Source of the DNA: Casuarius casuarius
Lineage: Eukaryota; Chordata; Aves; Casuariiformes; Casuariidae
Assembly: GCA_003342895.1 (NCBI GenBank)
Contig: PTFA01000024.1
Coordinates: 6,322,580-6,386,579 of the forward strand
Direction of reading: 5' to 3'
Length of the DNA: 64,000 bases
Both the position numbers and the translations under genes were made by a program. Below are positions 50,791-62,600 of this stretch, piece after piece. Under the pieces are notes generated by a model that ran no database searches, was not told where the DNA came from, and worked only from the letters and a program-made list of their open reading frames with translations. Positions within the stretch are counted from its first letter, which is position 1, and every line of letters starts with the position of its first letter.

Positions 50791-51392
50791 TCTTTGTTTT
50801 CGCAAGCTGCTGGAGGCAGGAAACGGGGATATCTGCTAGCAAGGTCTGCTTTGGGGCTTCCAGTTGACTTTTTTTGTTTCTTGTTAAAATCCCAGACCAC
50901 TGTCCTTGTGTTTCCTCAGCATAAATCAAAGATATACAGGGCTGGCTGTTTTCTTATAAGGTAAGACTTATAAGACTTATATGACTGCACAGTCATCTTT
51001 TATTGTTTGTTTTTGTTAAGCCTTGATTCAAAAAATGCTAAAAACAAACTTTCTCATTGCTGTCAAGTAAAAATTGAAATCTCTGCCATCTCTCTAGAAT
51101 ACATTTGCCCCAGCCTGAGGGTTATTTAGCTTTCTCTTCTAGCCTAGTGCTTTCTAGGGGGGTTCAATTTCATGCTGAAAGTTGCCATTTTTCTCCTGCA
51201 ACAAGAGTTTTGGTAACATTTAATAACAGCTGAGTGAGATAAATGGATCTCAAGCCCTTGATGAAAGGTAGGGCGAAAAGTAAAATTGTTTGTTGAGAAG
51301 CTGGTGCTAGCATTCCAGTGGCAAACACTACCCAGCGAAACTCTGCTAAAACAAACATCTTAAATAGTGGTTGTTCTTTTCTTCCCCCCACC

Positions 51393-51407
51393 TTTTTTTT
51401 TTTTTTT
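51393..51407. repeat. Homopolymer run of 15 T
   Basis: Fifteen T following a C-rich tract (CTTCCCCCCACC). On the plus strand this is a perfect pyrimidine tract ending in TTTTGCCAC, but the next AG does not give a convincing exon. Confidence 0.95.
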
Positions 51408-52936
51408 GCCACTTGTAAAACATTTAGAAGATTATAAACAGAAGTCTTAGAATATCTGAAAACATATCCCATGAGCCAGAGGACCAGATGCTTCCTACCA
51501 ATGCTTAAAAGACCAGAAGAGGTTTTCATTCCTGAAGAAATAAATTTTGTGCTCTGGCAGGAAACCTCCTCTGAGACAAACGCAAAACTGAGTGAGAGGG
51601 ATTCAGAACAGCACGGTGAAACACAGAGATCCTAAAGGAAGTGAGACTTCCCCATAAAAGTTGAAGTGGGAAGTGATTTCCAAGTCAACCTGAATCTGTG
51701 AAAGCTTGTGTACAATAATATGTGCTGTTGTGCTCTCCTTTCTAAAGACACAAAGAAAGAGAGACTTCTTGAACCAGGGTGTTGCTTCCCTTGAAGCTGA
51801 TGGCTAAACTGCTGAAAATTCTCAAGAAATAGTATTTGATCCTTAAAGAACTGGAAAGAAAGTACATGACAACCTCACATGCCCCAAAATAGCTTTCATT
51901 AGAGGGCAAAACTCAAAATCTGAGGTAACATTACCACTGTTGGTATGAGAAGTTTATGAGTTAGGAGTGGAACATAAATGTGAGAAAGGTTTAAAGACAG
52001 AATCTTACTCATCCTTCCAAATACTGACTTCAAGATTCAGACTGCTTATTTTCTGTAACACCTTCCCAGATCTTCCACTCAAGACCAAGACCAAGAAATT
52101 TCTTGTCAGAAATCTTTTTTTATTTGAGAAAGTCAGAAGGTCATCTCCAGAAGACGGATGCTTTATTGCTGGAACTGTGAATTTACAACATATTTATTTC
52201 CCTGAGGGCATCTCTTTGGCACAACAGTTGGATCGAACAGCTCCTTCAACCAAGAAGGGAGAAGCGTAGAAGGAGAGCACAGTTTGTTTCATATCAAGTT
52301 TAATAAGTGTGTGCAACTTGTGTACCTGAAGTGTCCTGATTTAGCTGTTATTGACGCACTTTCTAGTATAAGGGACTCTAAAATTTATAATAGTCAGCAA
52401 GAGCCACATTCGCTTCTCATTAGAATGGATGTCTCCTTATGTGGCTCCTCTTTTCTTCTTCTCCTTCCTGCAGTGCACTGTGATCCTTTCTGACTTAAGA
52501 AAATGGGAAATAACCCTTCTGCATGCATCTTAAGATGCTGAATCTGGTCTGGGAACTCCTTCTTATGCCTCTGCTCCATGCTGATTGACAGCTGCGCTCC
52601 TCAAGAATAGGTCAATTTGACTATCTAGGCCAATGTTTGAACAGTGATGGTGCATTGCAGCTGCTCAGCTTGTGGTTTCCACACATTTATTTGAGCTGAA
52701 TGACTAGCCACAGTGCATGAGAGGGCCAGATTCCACACTGCTGAACAGGACCAACTATTTGCACAATGCCAGGACAAGAAGTCAAAGATTTCATATATTT
52801 ACATGTTTCCTAACCAGAAACTATGTTGGCACAGAGAAACCTAAAGAGACTTCTTGTATAATGCAGCAAAGAAGGATGGGAAAAGTAAGAAAAGGAGAAT
52901 TATGGGAAGAGAGCATAAGTAATGGAGATGTATGGA

Positions 52937-52962
52937 GAGAGTCAGGGAGAGTCAGGGAGAGG
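52937..52962. repeat. Short tandem duplication in a purine-rich tract
   Basis: AGAGTCAGGG is repeated directly (AGAGTCAGGGAGAGTCAGGG), within a 200-base purine-rich strand (52840-53055) that keeps one plus-strand frame open for 111 codons by lacking T. Confidence 0.85.
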
Positions 52963-55184
52963 ACAGAGAAGGAAAACGTAAACGAAAGAATGTTCAAGAG
53001 ACAAGGGAAAACAAAAGAAAGTGATACGCGGTTTCAGAGGAGAAAAAAATGAGAAACAGCAAATTTCTTATTTTTATGTAAAATATGCTGATAGAATTCA
53101 TGTATTAATATATACCCACATACACATTCCCTTCCTCAATATGCAACAAACAGATAGGGTTTAGCTAAGCCTTTGCATGGCAGGAAATAGAATGAGACAG
53201 ACTCATACCAGCATATAGCTGAGCAGCATCTGTTCATTTTTAAACCTGCCTGAAAGGCAGAAGAGAATGACCTTCTGCATCTGTAACTCATGGAAGGATC
53301 ATGGGGAATATTGCCATATGTATTTAATAAAAAGTTTCTATCATTGGCATTTTCTTAAATAGCACAGACGTTGTTATCTGGGCAAGAGGTGTTTTTCTGC
53401 TATTCTAATTCAGCCAGGCTCCAGTTAAGCGAAGCCTCAAAGCACACACTTAAGTTCCTCCAATTCAGCACATGCATGGCACCGAATGCATACTGTGATG
53501 AAGGATGGATTGGTGACCTGGAACCTTGAAAATCAAGCCTGTAATATTTACTCATGAGAATAATCCTATTTGCTTATCTATTTAAACTTATGAACAGACT
53601 GAAACTTAAAAGCAACACATTCAATCCTGTTTTGCCTGAGAAAGTAAACCTTGCATGCAGCAATAATAGTTGCAGTTTTTTATATTACAAAGGGAGCAAC
53701 TGGTCTCCGGAGTGTACAGGACACTTATGAGACCTCTCCCTTTCTCAGGGATCTGTCGTTCCTGCTGTTTGTTATAGGCAGCCTAAATTCTGCTTGAAGC
53801 ACAAATTTACAAAATGTCTGGTTCTATCCCAGCTTCTGCCTTGCCTAACCCTGTAAAGCTCAAAACAGCATTTGGTTTCAATACCTGCACCTCTTGGGAC
53901 TTTTGGATGCTCTCTTCTGTTTTTTTTGTGGATTTCCATCAAGAGTTAAAAATATATTACCAGGGCAGTCACCTTCCTAGGGAATCATTCCACCACTTAC
54001 AATATAATCAATCTTCAGCCATTATTATCGGCTGTTGTGCACTCTAGTGGTTTTACATACGTGCTTCCTGCGCCCTTTGAGATATCAGAGGCCTTCCTTC
54101 ATCAGATCTTGTCTTGGATCCTGCAGGCCCTGACTGCATGCCTGATTATACCTTTCACCTGTGAGATGGATCAATATCTGCTTTGTAAGCATTTTTTTGT
54201 CACGATGTCTCAACGGGCTGCTCTCACCAATAATAGCTGCTTTGTCTCCAGCTCTCTCTTCTTTCTGCCTTTCCAAGTCAGATATTTCCTCGAGGGAGGC
54301 AACGCCACCGATGACAGGAGTCAGTCTCTGGGCTCAGGGCGTTCTCTCAAGTTCAGCCTCTCCTCCCCCTCGGCAGATCAGGTCTGTACATAGGAGGAGT
54401 CCAAAGCCTGAGAAAACAATAGATCTAGTCAAGAGGACTGTTTCATTCCTGACTGATGACGAATTTGCAGTCAAAGACCAGGTGATGTAGTGTGAACATA
54501 TAGCTTGTGTCCCTCCAGAACTCTCTGTTCGAATGTTGGAAAAGGACCAATAGTCACAGTATTTCAACCCAATATGGTCTAGGTGTTCAACAGGACAGGG
54601 AGAAAATCAGCTCCTAAGCCCAGATACGGAATATAAGGAAAATACTGGATGGAAAAGGAAGAAGCTGCATATTTGGCATGTATTTTAAGTTTCCATATGA
54701 AAACTCTGATCATTGATTCTTACGTACCAATCTTCTGAGTGCTAATTCTTGTACTATTTTTGATCTAGTTAATTGTCCTATATGATGGCTCACCCCTGCT
54801 CAACTTCATTGATCCGAGGCTTTGAGTTGCTCCATAACTAACTCCGGACAGTGCTTTCCTCAGTTGCTTTAAATGCTGAACAGACAGCAGTATTCAGGTC
54901 CCTTTGGCCTGTCAGTTCTTCTTAGCAATGTATTGACTGAGGACATTACTATGTAATGGAGAATTACCATGTCGTTGAGATTCTTCCGCAGGAGCAGTTG
55001 GTGAAGAAGATGACTGAAAACAAGGCAGCTAAGTCAGAGTGAGTGCGAATGACAGAAAAGCTCATCTCCCAGGAGAAGACTCAGCTGGGAGGCAGGAAGG
55101 TACCCTCAAAGAAATCTTCAAGAAATCAGCACTTTGCCCTCCCTGCCCATCAAAAGCCATTAGTCTGGATGCTTCCTGCCTCGC

Positions 55185-55370
55185 TGCAGATGCCTCGCCG
55201 AGTGGTCTAGGCCAGGACGTTGCTGGCCTTGGTTTCCTGCACGCTCCAGGAGGAGGGAGAGGCACCCCCCGGCACCGCCTGCGCCAGCTCCTGGCAGCAC
55301 CTGCACGCTCCGTGGGGAGCAGGGGGGAGGGCAGCCCTCGCTGGGGAGCATCAGACCGACGCCACCAAGG
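55185..55370. other. G+C-rich patch, weak CpG content
   Basis: A moderately CpG-containing block (GGCACCCCCCGGCACCGCC) within ordinary sequence. Frames of 113-135 codons are open here on both strands, which points to composition and not coding. It lies about 200 bases left of the CTG repeat. Confidence 0.35.
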
Positions 55371-55582
55371 ACAGGGATGACAAGGATGATTACCCATCTC
55401 CAGGAGCCATCTGTGAGCCCCATGCATGGAGAAGTGCCAACTTTTCTCTTTAATAGAGCTGGGGAGCAAAGAGCAGCCACTGAGCAGCCCAGAGGGATCA
55501 GCAACCCCTTCTCTCTACAGCAACAGAGCAGCCAAACAGACATCTCTGGTCGCTATCACCCCCCGGCCCTCCAGCTCCAGCA

Positions 55583-55606
55583 TGCTGCTGCTGCTGCTGC
55601 TGCTGC
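55583..55606. repeat. CTG/CAG trinucleotide repeat, 8 units
   Basis: Eight perfect TGC units. Read on the plus strand it falls in an open frame as a leucine run, and on the minus strand as a glutamine run. Neither frame has supporting splice sites or a recognisable protein, so a simple non-coding microsatellite is the conservative call. Confidence 0.9.
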
Positions 55607-56239
55607 TTCTCTCCTCTTTTCCATATTGCATTTTTTTGTTTTGTGTTTTTTCTTCCCCAAATGCCAGAGGTGCTTAGTGCATAGTGTTGCTTTTGTGCAG
55701 GAAAAAAGGAGTATGTGGCCATTCAGTACACACCTGGTTGCACCTGGACCAACATAAGCTACCTGCACCCATTCTGTAAGCAGCCTCTCTAGACTGTGAG
55801 ATGTTTGGTTTTAAGCCATCTGAACCAATGATGTCTGTACTACCACATTTAGGAGTTGAGGTTGAAGTCTCTTGTAAGGCTTGCTTTGTTCCAAAGCTGT
55901 TATATAAACAAGAAGCGTACTTTGATTGGGTCACTGAGTGTTGTGTCCCATCTCCACAGTCATTTCATAACACAATGAAAATACAGAGGCAAAATGCTAG
56001 GGAGGAACCAAGCAAATGTTGCCCATGCCATTTATTTCAGACGTCTGCGACGAGATCTTTAAACGTGCACTGATCCTGTCCGGTTGTACAATGTCTGCCT
56101 GCACAAGCTATACGTGCCAGTCTTGCTCTGTTTACTGCATACCAACAATACTTGGGCAAGAGAGAAGAAAGTAGGATTCAGCTGGTGCCAGGCCTTTCTC
56201 AACCACTCCTGGTCCCCCGAAATGCGAGGCATTGCTCAC

Positions 56240-56320
56240 CTTCAAGGGGTTCTGCCTCGCACTGAGCCCCTTGTGCTCTGTAGCTTGGAAAAAACTGCGT
56301 AGAACAGTTAGCCAGAGCCC
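56240..56320 (-). CDS. Possible 81-base symmetric exon, coding status unclear
   Basis: On the minus strand an acceptor (AACTTCTTGCTGCAG) and a consensus donor (TTGAAG then GTGAGC) bound exactly 27 codons open in phase 0 to phase 0. The peptide begins GLWLTVLRSFFQATEHKG and ends NPLK. I do not recognise it. The segment lies outside the CpG island at 50.5 kb on the upstream side, so in a leftward gene it would need a different promoter. A non-coding RNA exon is a reasonable alternative. Confidence 0.22.
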
Positions 56321-56487
56321 CTGCAGCAAGAAGTTCATGCAAGACTAATCATTTCTTGTATCCCCAGGGAGATTTTCTTCCTCGTTCAGCCTGGCTTTTC
56401 CTGTAATCCCTTTCAGTCCTTCCCTCAGTGCTTATTCCACATATATTCTTCCTTCACTCTTTACTGCTCTTTCTTATTTGGATTTCA

Positions 56488-56618
56488 ATCTCCTAGAGGC
56501 AGACGCTTCCTCTTATTCCGCCTTTGCAAGGTGCATAGCACAAGGACACACTGTTTTCCATGGGCCTGAGCATCTCCGGCTGCTGTAAGCACGCAGTAAA
56601 TTTGATTCACTCAGGGGG
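56488..56618 (+). mobile_element. Ancient SINE/LINE 3-prime tail relic
   Basis: Same tail architecture as 39565-39705: CTCCTAGAGGCAGACG, then GGTGCATAGCACAAGGACAC, GGGCCTGAGCATCTCCGG and CTGTAAGCACGCAGTAAAT. The match is diverged but the blocks are in order. The pyrimidine-rich sequence on its left (56360-56487) may belong to the same insertion. Confidence 0.45.
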
Positions 56619-59600
56619 CATGCTAGATTTATGGCTGCAAAGAATTTCAGTATGGGCAGCTCAATATCTGGAAATCCTGGACATGGACCACAGCATACTC
56701 TACCATAATAATAATTTGTAGCATGAGTATGCTTTTCCTTTCCCGAAAGCCACAGAGAGGAGTTCACAGCATGGCTTCATGCTGCATTGGAGACGGTAGC
56801 ATCCTGCTCATAACCAAGAAAAATATTTTTTTAATTTTGAAATATATGTTCCTGACTTATGTTTTGCTTTCCTTTGGGACTCTTTACTCTTAAATACGGA
56901 GTTGAAGAGGGATAGATTTTGCAAGATACAGCACATCTCAGAAAGTCAGAAATTCCTTTTCCTCTGCATCTATTTGCTAGTGTGGTTAATTATTATTATC
57001 ACAGTGCAAAAATGTGTGTTGGTGACAACACAGGCATATTCAAATTGCACAATAATAATGAGCAAATAATGAGCACATTTTTAAAAATATTCCCTAGCAG
57101 GCCTTGGGGTATGCCCTGATCTGTCTTGTTTGCACAGTTATCTGATGTTTGCCTGCACAAATTCAGATTCATGTCTGACCTACAACTCTACGTGCAATTT
57201 CAGCCACCACCTTTGAAAAGTGGTCATGAAAATGATTCATTTCTGCCAGGTTCTGTGACGCACAGAAGAGATAATTTAGATACCAAATACTTGAAATAAT
57301 TACTTGACACTCTGAGGAAAGTGATGACAGCTTTTGCCTGCTTCCTCAGCTACCTTTTCCATGGTCTTCATTCTTTTAAGTGAAAGCCCACAGAGGCTCT
57401 CCATTGCTAAAACAGCTCTGTGCTATGAAAACCACTACTGACACTTCTTGGTGAGGCCTAAAGACAACGCCAAGCAGAAGAGGCTTAAGAAATTGGGGAC
57501 TGACTCTGAGAAAGGAAAGCAAATAAGCCACAGTGGCTTCAGTGCACCTTGAGCTCTAGTAAAGTGAAGCACATCCAGATTTGTTCGAGCATTCAAAGAG
57601 GTTGGAAATTGGCCCTGTCTTTTTATTTTTCAGCGACCTTGCTGTACTGAGTACACCGGGGCCCCTGGCTCCGCACAGCGCTGGATTTTCCTGGCCGTTG
57701 AGGGCTGCTCCCGTGGAGCAAACGCAGGCAGCAGGACCCTCTCGCCGATGCCTAAATTATGACTTTCTAAGAAAGGAGCCGAAGGCCGTGCCACATGCAG
57801 CAATTAATAACTGCATCGATGCCTCCCCTCCTCTTCCACCCTCCCAGCTCATTCCTCTCTCCAACCCAAACAGTTCTTCCTTGACAGGAGCCTGAAATAC
57901 AAACTCACACAGCTTATATCTTGTCTGTCATTGGGATTTAAATATCTCAGGCCCTGGCAGCCCAGCCGGTTCCTCACCGATTAGAGCTTGATGCGGCTGG
58001 TTTCCTAACAAGGACGGGTTTTATTCGTGGCCCTTTAGGTTCTCCGTTTCCCATCTTTCGGCCTTTCATCGCGCTGGGTAATAGCTGCCTTTACGCGCTG
58101 CCGCGAGGAGCCTGCTGAGAACAGTCCCTGTGTGCAGTCAGTGAGCCCTTGGCTCTCCCCCGCACGGTTTACTGTGGGAAGGGAAGCCTCTTTAGTCCTT
58201 AGACAGACAAGAGGGACATTTATCTTTTCCATTCTTCCATTACTCGAAAAAATGATTCTCAAGCTGCACAACCCCCTCGTTGCCTTTTGTATTCGTATGA
58301 AAAGGTAGGAGACCCTGCTCTGCGTGGAACTGGTGCCCTGACAGCCGACGAAGAAAGCGAGTGAGATCGGAAAACGTGTTTACAGTCTTCTGGGGAAAAA
58401 ATCCTGTGGGATATAGGACTCATTGTTTCACTGAGCACTTGGGCACTTGAAGTGTTAGTAAACCACTCAGATGCAGAACTGGGTTAATGGATCACCAGGT
58501 AAAAGATATACACAGAGGCAAACAGACCAAAAGAGACCATGCTTTTTCCAGCAGTTTGGTACCTTCGAGAGGACCCTATCTACCAGGAATGAACTTGCTT
58601 GAGAGTATCATGTGGCCATCTCTAAGCCACCAAAAATTTTGCTGTGAACCTGGAGGGAAACAGCTTGCTGCAGGGCATTACAGGCAGCCCCTCCAAAATG
58701 GACAAGTCCTGCCAATTGTCAAAGGAAATGGAAACATTTCTGCTGGTCATTTGGGCTGCTTTGCATGAGCTAATTGAGAAGTTTAACCATACTGAGGGAT
58801 TCTACAGGGTGACCCAAAAACTCAGAGAAAGGCTACCCTCCCTGCCCCCCGCCATGCTTTGGAGCCATGTCGGCAGAGCAGTATTGAATTGCTGTGAAAC
58901 CTCGGGATTCCTCAGCCCTGACGGTGCCGGCTCCTCAAAGGGAATAAATCTCATGGTCCAGCCCTGCCCAAATGAGCGCAAATCACTATACTGAGCAGCA
59001 GTGAACTCGCCAGACAGAATCACAATAAATCTCAAGTCTATCCTGTCTTCCCACAGGTAGGGTAGGCAAGGGATAAGGGAGGACAAGGGCTAAGGATAGA
59101 TGCAATGAGCACTTTGGGATGCTATTTAATATCTGCCAAAAAGTCTCTTTAACTTAAATCTCAATCCCTTAAATGTGGCTGTATATAATAAATGTATCCT
59201 ACAGCCCCTTCCTGTAGGTGCCAAGATACATATAAGCTACCACAATGTCACTGTAGCAAATGCCTATACTCAGTAGAAAGCCTTTTTTCCCCTTTGTTTC
59301 TGCCACCCAGGAAAGGGCTCAGAGCAAAAGCAGAGAAGCAAATTTCACACCTCACAAGAGCGGGCTCTGCTGTAGCTGGGTCGTGACTGAGGCAAGACTG
59401 ACTTGCAAGGGAAAGCCTGAACCTGGGAGTGGAAACAGCGGTGTAATACAGGCACAAGTCTGTGGCTGAGACAAGGAAAGCAGCCGTGGTCTGAAGCAGC
59501 AAAGACATTGAGTGTGGGGGCTGGTTTCTTCTTATCCCCAGCAGTTTACCCATCCCCACTGCCTGCAGGTGCGGGAGGCATCTCAGTGACACAGGAGGCT

Positions 59601-62600
59601 GCCATGAAGGTCCTTGGTGAAGGACCTTCATGTGTCAAATGATCAAGGCTGGTGGAAAGGCTTTTTTAACTTGAAACAGAGCTGCCTTAGTGACAGCCTG
59701 TGCTGATCGTTAAGCTGATAAAGTGACAAACGCAAGCCTTTTCCTTAATTCAGAGCCGTCTTCAGTTTTAGAAACAACCTAGGTAGGGCACATCCCAGAG
59801 CAACTGTGTAATAGCAGTCCATGCTGAACAAGACACCTAATGCAGTGCGTGGTTATGGATAGCATGTCTCTTTAAAAACATTTCAGTGGTGCAATAAATG
59901 TTCTTAATAAACATTCCCTGGTTTATCTCTTGGAAACTAAAAAAGTGATTGATGAGCTTCTGAACTAATTTCTTATTTGAGCCAAGGTTTCCACTGACTG
60001 ATAAATGCCCCAGACTAGCTCTGGCATTCCAGCTTATCTTAGCTCCGCAGGAATAACGCTCCAGAAACATCTCCTCAGTCTCTGGGAGAAGAAGCAGGAA
60101 GATATTCCTGAGGCTTATCGGCCCTCACTAGAGCCCTTGCAGCCTTTAAATCTTAATGCTAATCTTCAGTGAAAACAGATGCAAAAGCTTGCTGGTGTTT
60201 GTAACCTTGAGCGCAGTCCCTTTTCTCCAGCATGGCACCAGGAGCATCCTATTTTGCTTTTCCTCGGGGTGCTTGTGATCTCTCCTTGCCCTGTGAGTCC
60301 CCAGCTCTTCTCCTACACACCAGCGCAGGGGCTGGGCAGCAGAGAAGGTAAATACAGGGATATAAGGCCAGTTCAGGGCCCCACAGCGTGAACCAGACAG
60401 CAGTTTCCATCTGTAAATTGACCAAAAGGGGCTGAACCAGAAGTCTGATCTCACTTCGCCTAGATAAAATTACTAATTTTCTAGATCTAGATTCAGTCAG
60501 TGCTTTGGGTTTATTCAGCTGCTGCCTCACACACATCTGAAGCCTTAAAAATAGCATTTAGGAAAATTTATGAAAGGGTTAAATGCTGTAGGAACTCCTT
60601 AAGAGTTTTTAAATTATATTCTTTACCCAAGGCAATAGACAGCTTCTTCAGAGCCATTCCATTCTAATGTGTAAATGCTGAAAGTAATTAGACTGCGTCC
60701 TGTGTGTATTAAAGCATTTAGGAGAAAACCTTTGGAAAAAGTGACTTTTCATGAGCAGCTGCCAAATGTTTTCTAGAAGTTATTGCATTAGTAATATATA
60801 AGAAGTTTCAGTTTTTAAAGCGAAGGCTGTTTTGAAACATATAATTCCGGGAAAGCATTTTGGTGTGGTAAACATTTTTTTAGCTTTTCAGTGTGTGAAT
60901 GGACCTCATACAACAATGACCACTGCAATGCATTTCTGCCCAGAAAATGGTGTTAAATCGAAATATTCATGAAAAGAGTTTCCATTTTATTTTAAAAAGA
61001 CAAACTGTTTGGTTTTGAAGAACTAAAACACCCTTTTTTAATTTTAAAGCAACAGCCTGAAGAACTCTGAAGAAATACTTTGCTGTCATTGCAGTTTTGA
61101 GGAGAAAATATTATCCCTTCGACAGCTCTGAATATCAAATGTGTTTTGTTAGAGATGTCTTGTGTGGCGTGCTCATTTGCACATTTTGATGTTACTTCAT
61201 AAAAGACAATAAAGAGAAAGAGCCAACATTTTTCTGTTTCCTCATCCTTTGTTGGGGAGTAGATGTAGAGCCTTTCCAGTGCTGTTTTATTTATAGAAGT
61301 CAAATCCCTCCAAAAGGATCACATGCCCTACGATGCCTGCAATAAGCCCACTGGCTGTTTATGGCTAGAAAGTTAGTATTCATGTAGAGACTGAGCATAA
61401 ATGAGAACCAGACCCTACATTACTTCAGTCACTAGGGGAGGGTATCTAAATTAAATGTCGGCTATAAAAAGACTCTAGCATTAGTCACAACTGCTTGATG
61501 AAATAAGGCCATGTCTACTTGATTAAATATCATCAATAGTCTTAAATATTCTGCTGCCTAATGAAGCCAGTTACCACCTGAACTGTTTATACAGTTGCTT
61601 TCTCTGCCTTTTGATCCTCCCCATCCCACATATGCTGTCATTGAAAGGCAGAAGGTGGAGCTGGGGGTGCTCATGAAGCTGTCTTCCTTAATCATCACCT
61701 GCCAGTCATCAAAGTAAATAGTAAATGTGATGTGCAAGAGGCTAACAACCGGGATATCAGTCTTCTTCTAATGCTTGCGTTTTCACTGTATATAAGAAGA
61801 AACAAGTAAACACAAAAATTAGGTACCCTCTTAAATCACAGTGTGCTTTGGCTTGCAGCTCTGGCTTGTTAATACTTGAGGCAATACATAAACATCTCTC
61901 CAGCTAATGTAGGAGCTGCCAAATGACCACAGGGATTTTAATTATAGGAAGAAGTAATTGTTCTGACAGGAAAAAAAAAAGCAAGAGGATGTAAATATTA
62001 TAATTGTATTTGGTTACGAGGGGAAAACAGGGTTGTCTTCTGGCGCATGTGTCGGTGGGATCATCTGTCAGAAATGCATAGCTTCTCTGCGTTCACAGGA
62101 GTTTGCCATTTCTCTGAGTTTCGGGCCATCTTTGCCCAGTAAAAGGTGCATCTCTACACATCTGCATTTAGACACAGATACTGGCCCCTTTCCTGTGCTT
62201 CCCACGGCTCCCTTTCCAGGGGACCTGTGAAAATAGCATGGGAGAAGGACTCCTAGCAAGCTCTCCTAGCATGCAGAGCACCAGAGGGCAAATTGCAAAT
62301 AGGTGGGAGGATTTACAGACACCAATGTCCTTTGGTACTTGGGCTTACAAAGGGTCTGTGGTGTCTGTTAGGAACACACAATCTATCGGGGGTATTCAAA
62401 CTAGGAACTTTTTGTTTTGACACGAATTTCAGAAAATTCATTGATGTGATTATTTGAATGCAACTGGACAGGAACAGGGCTGACATTTGGAAAACAATCC
62501 AATATAGCTGAGAAGATCAGCTGAGCAGGTTGGCTGGTATTTTAGTACTTACAAAGCTGACAGCCAATTTTTACACAACGGCAACTGAATTCAGTTGTGA

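Larger units (their letters stand above)
50791..55184. other. No supported gene
   Basis: A+T-rich unique sequence. It includes the T run at 51393 and a purine-rich tract at 52840-53055. A plus-strand donor-like site near 50960 lies 170 bases right of the CpG island. Confidence 0.5.

Noticed and set aside
50330..50929. 199-codon minus-strand frame across the CpG island
   Set aside because: High G+C removes stop codons by chance, and most of the translation is Arg/Pro/Ala/Gly-rich low complexity. Only the last 22 codons are kept, as a possible first exon.
52717..53052. 111-codon plus-strand frame rich in Arg, Lys and Glu
   Set aside because: Produced by a purine-rich tract lacking T. Short tandem repeats inside it indicate low complexity, not coding.
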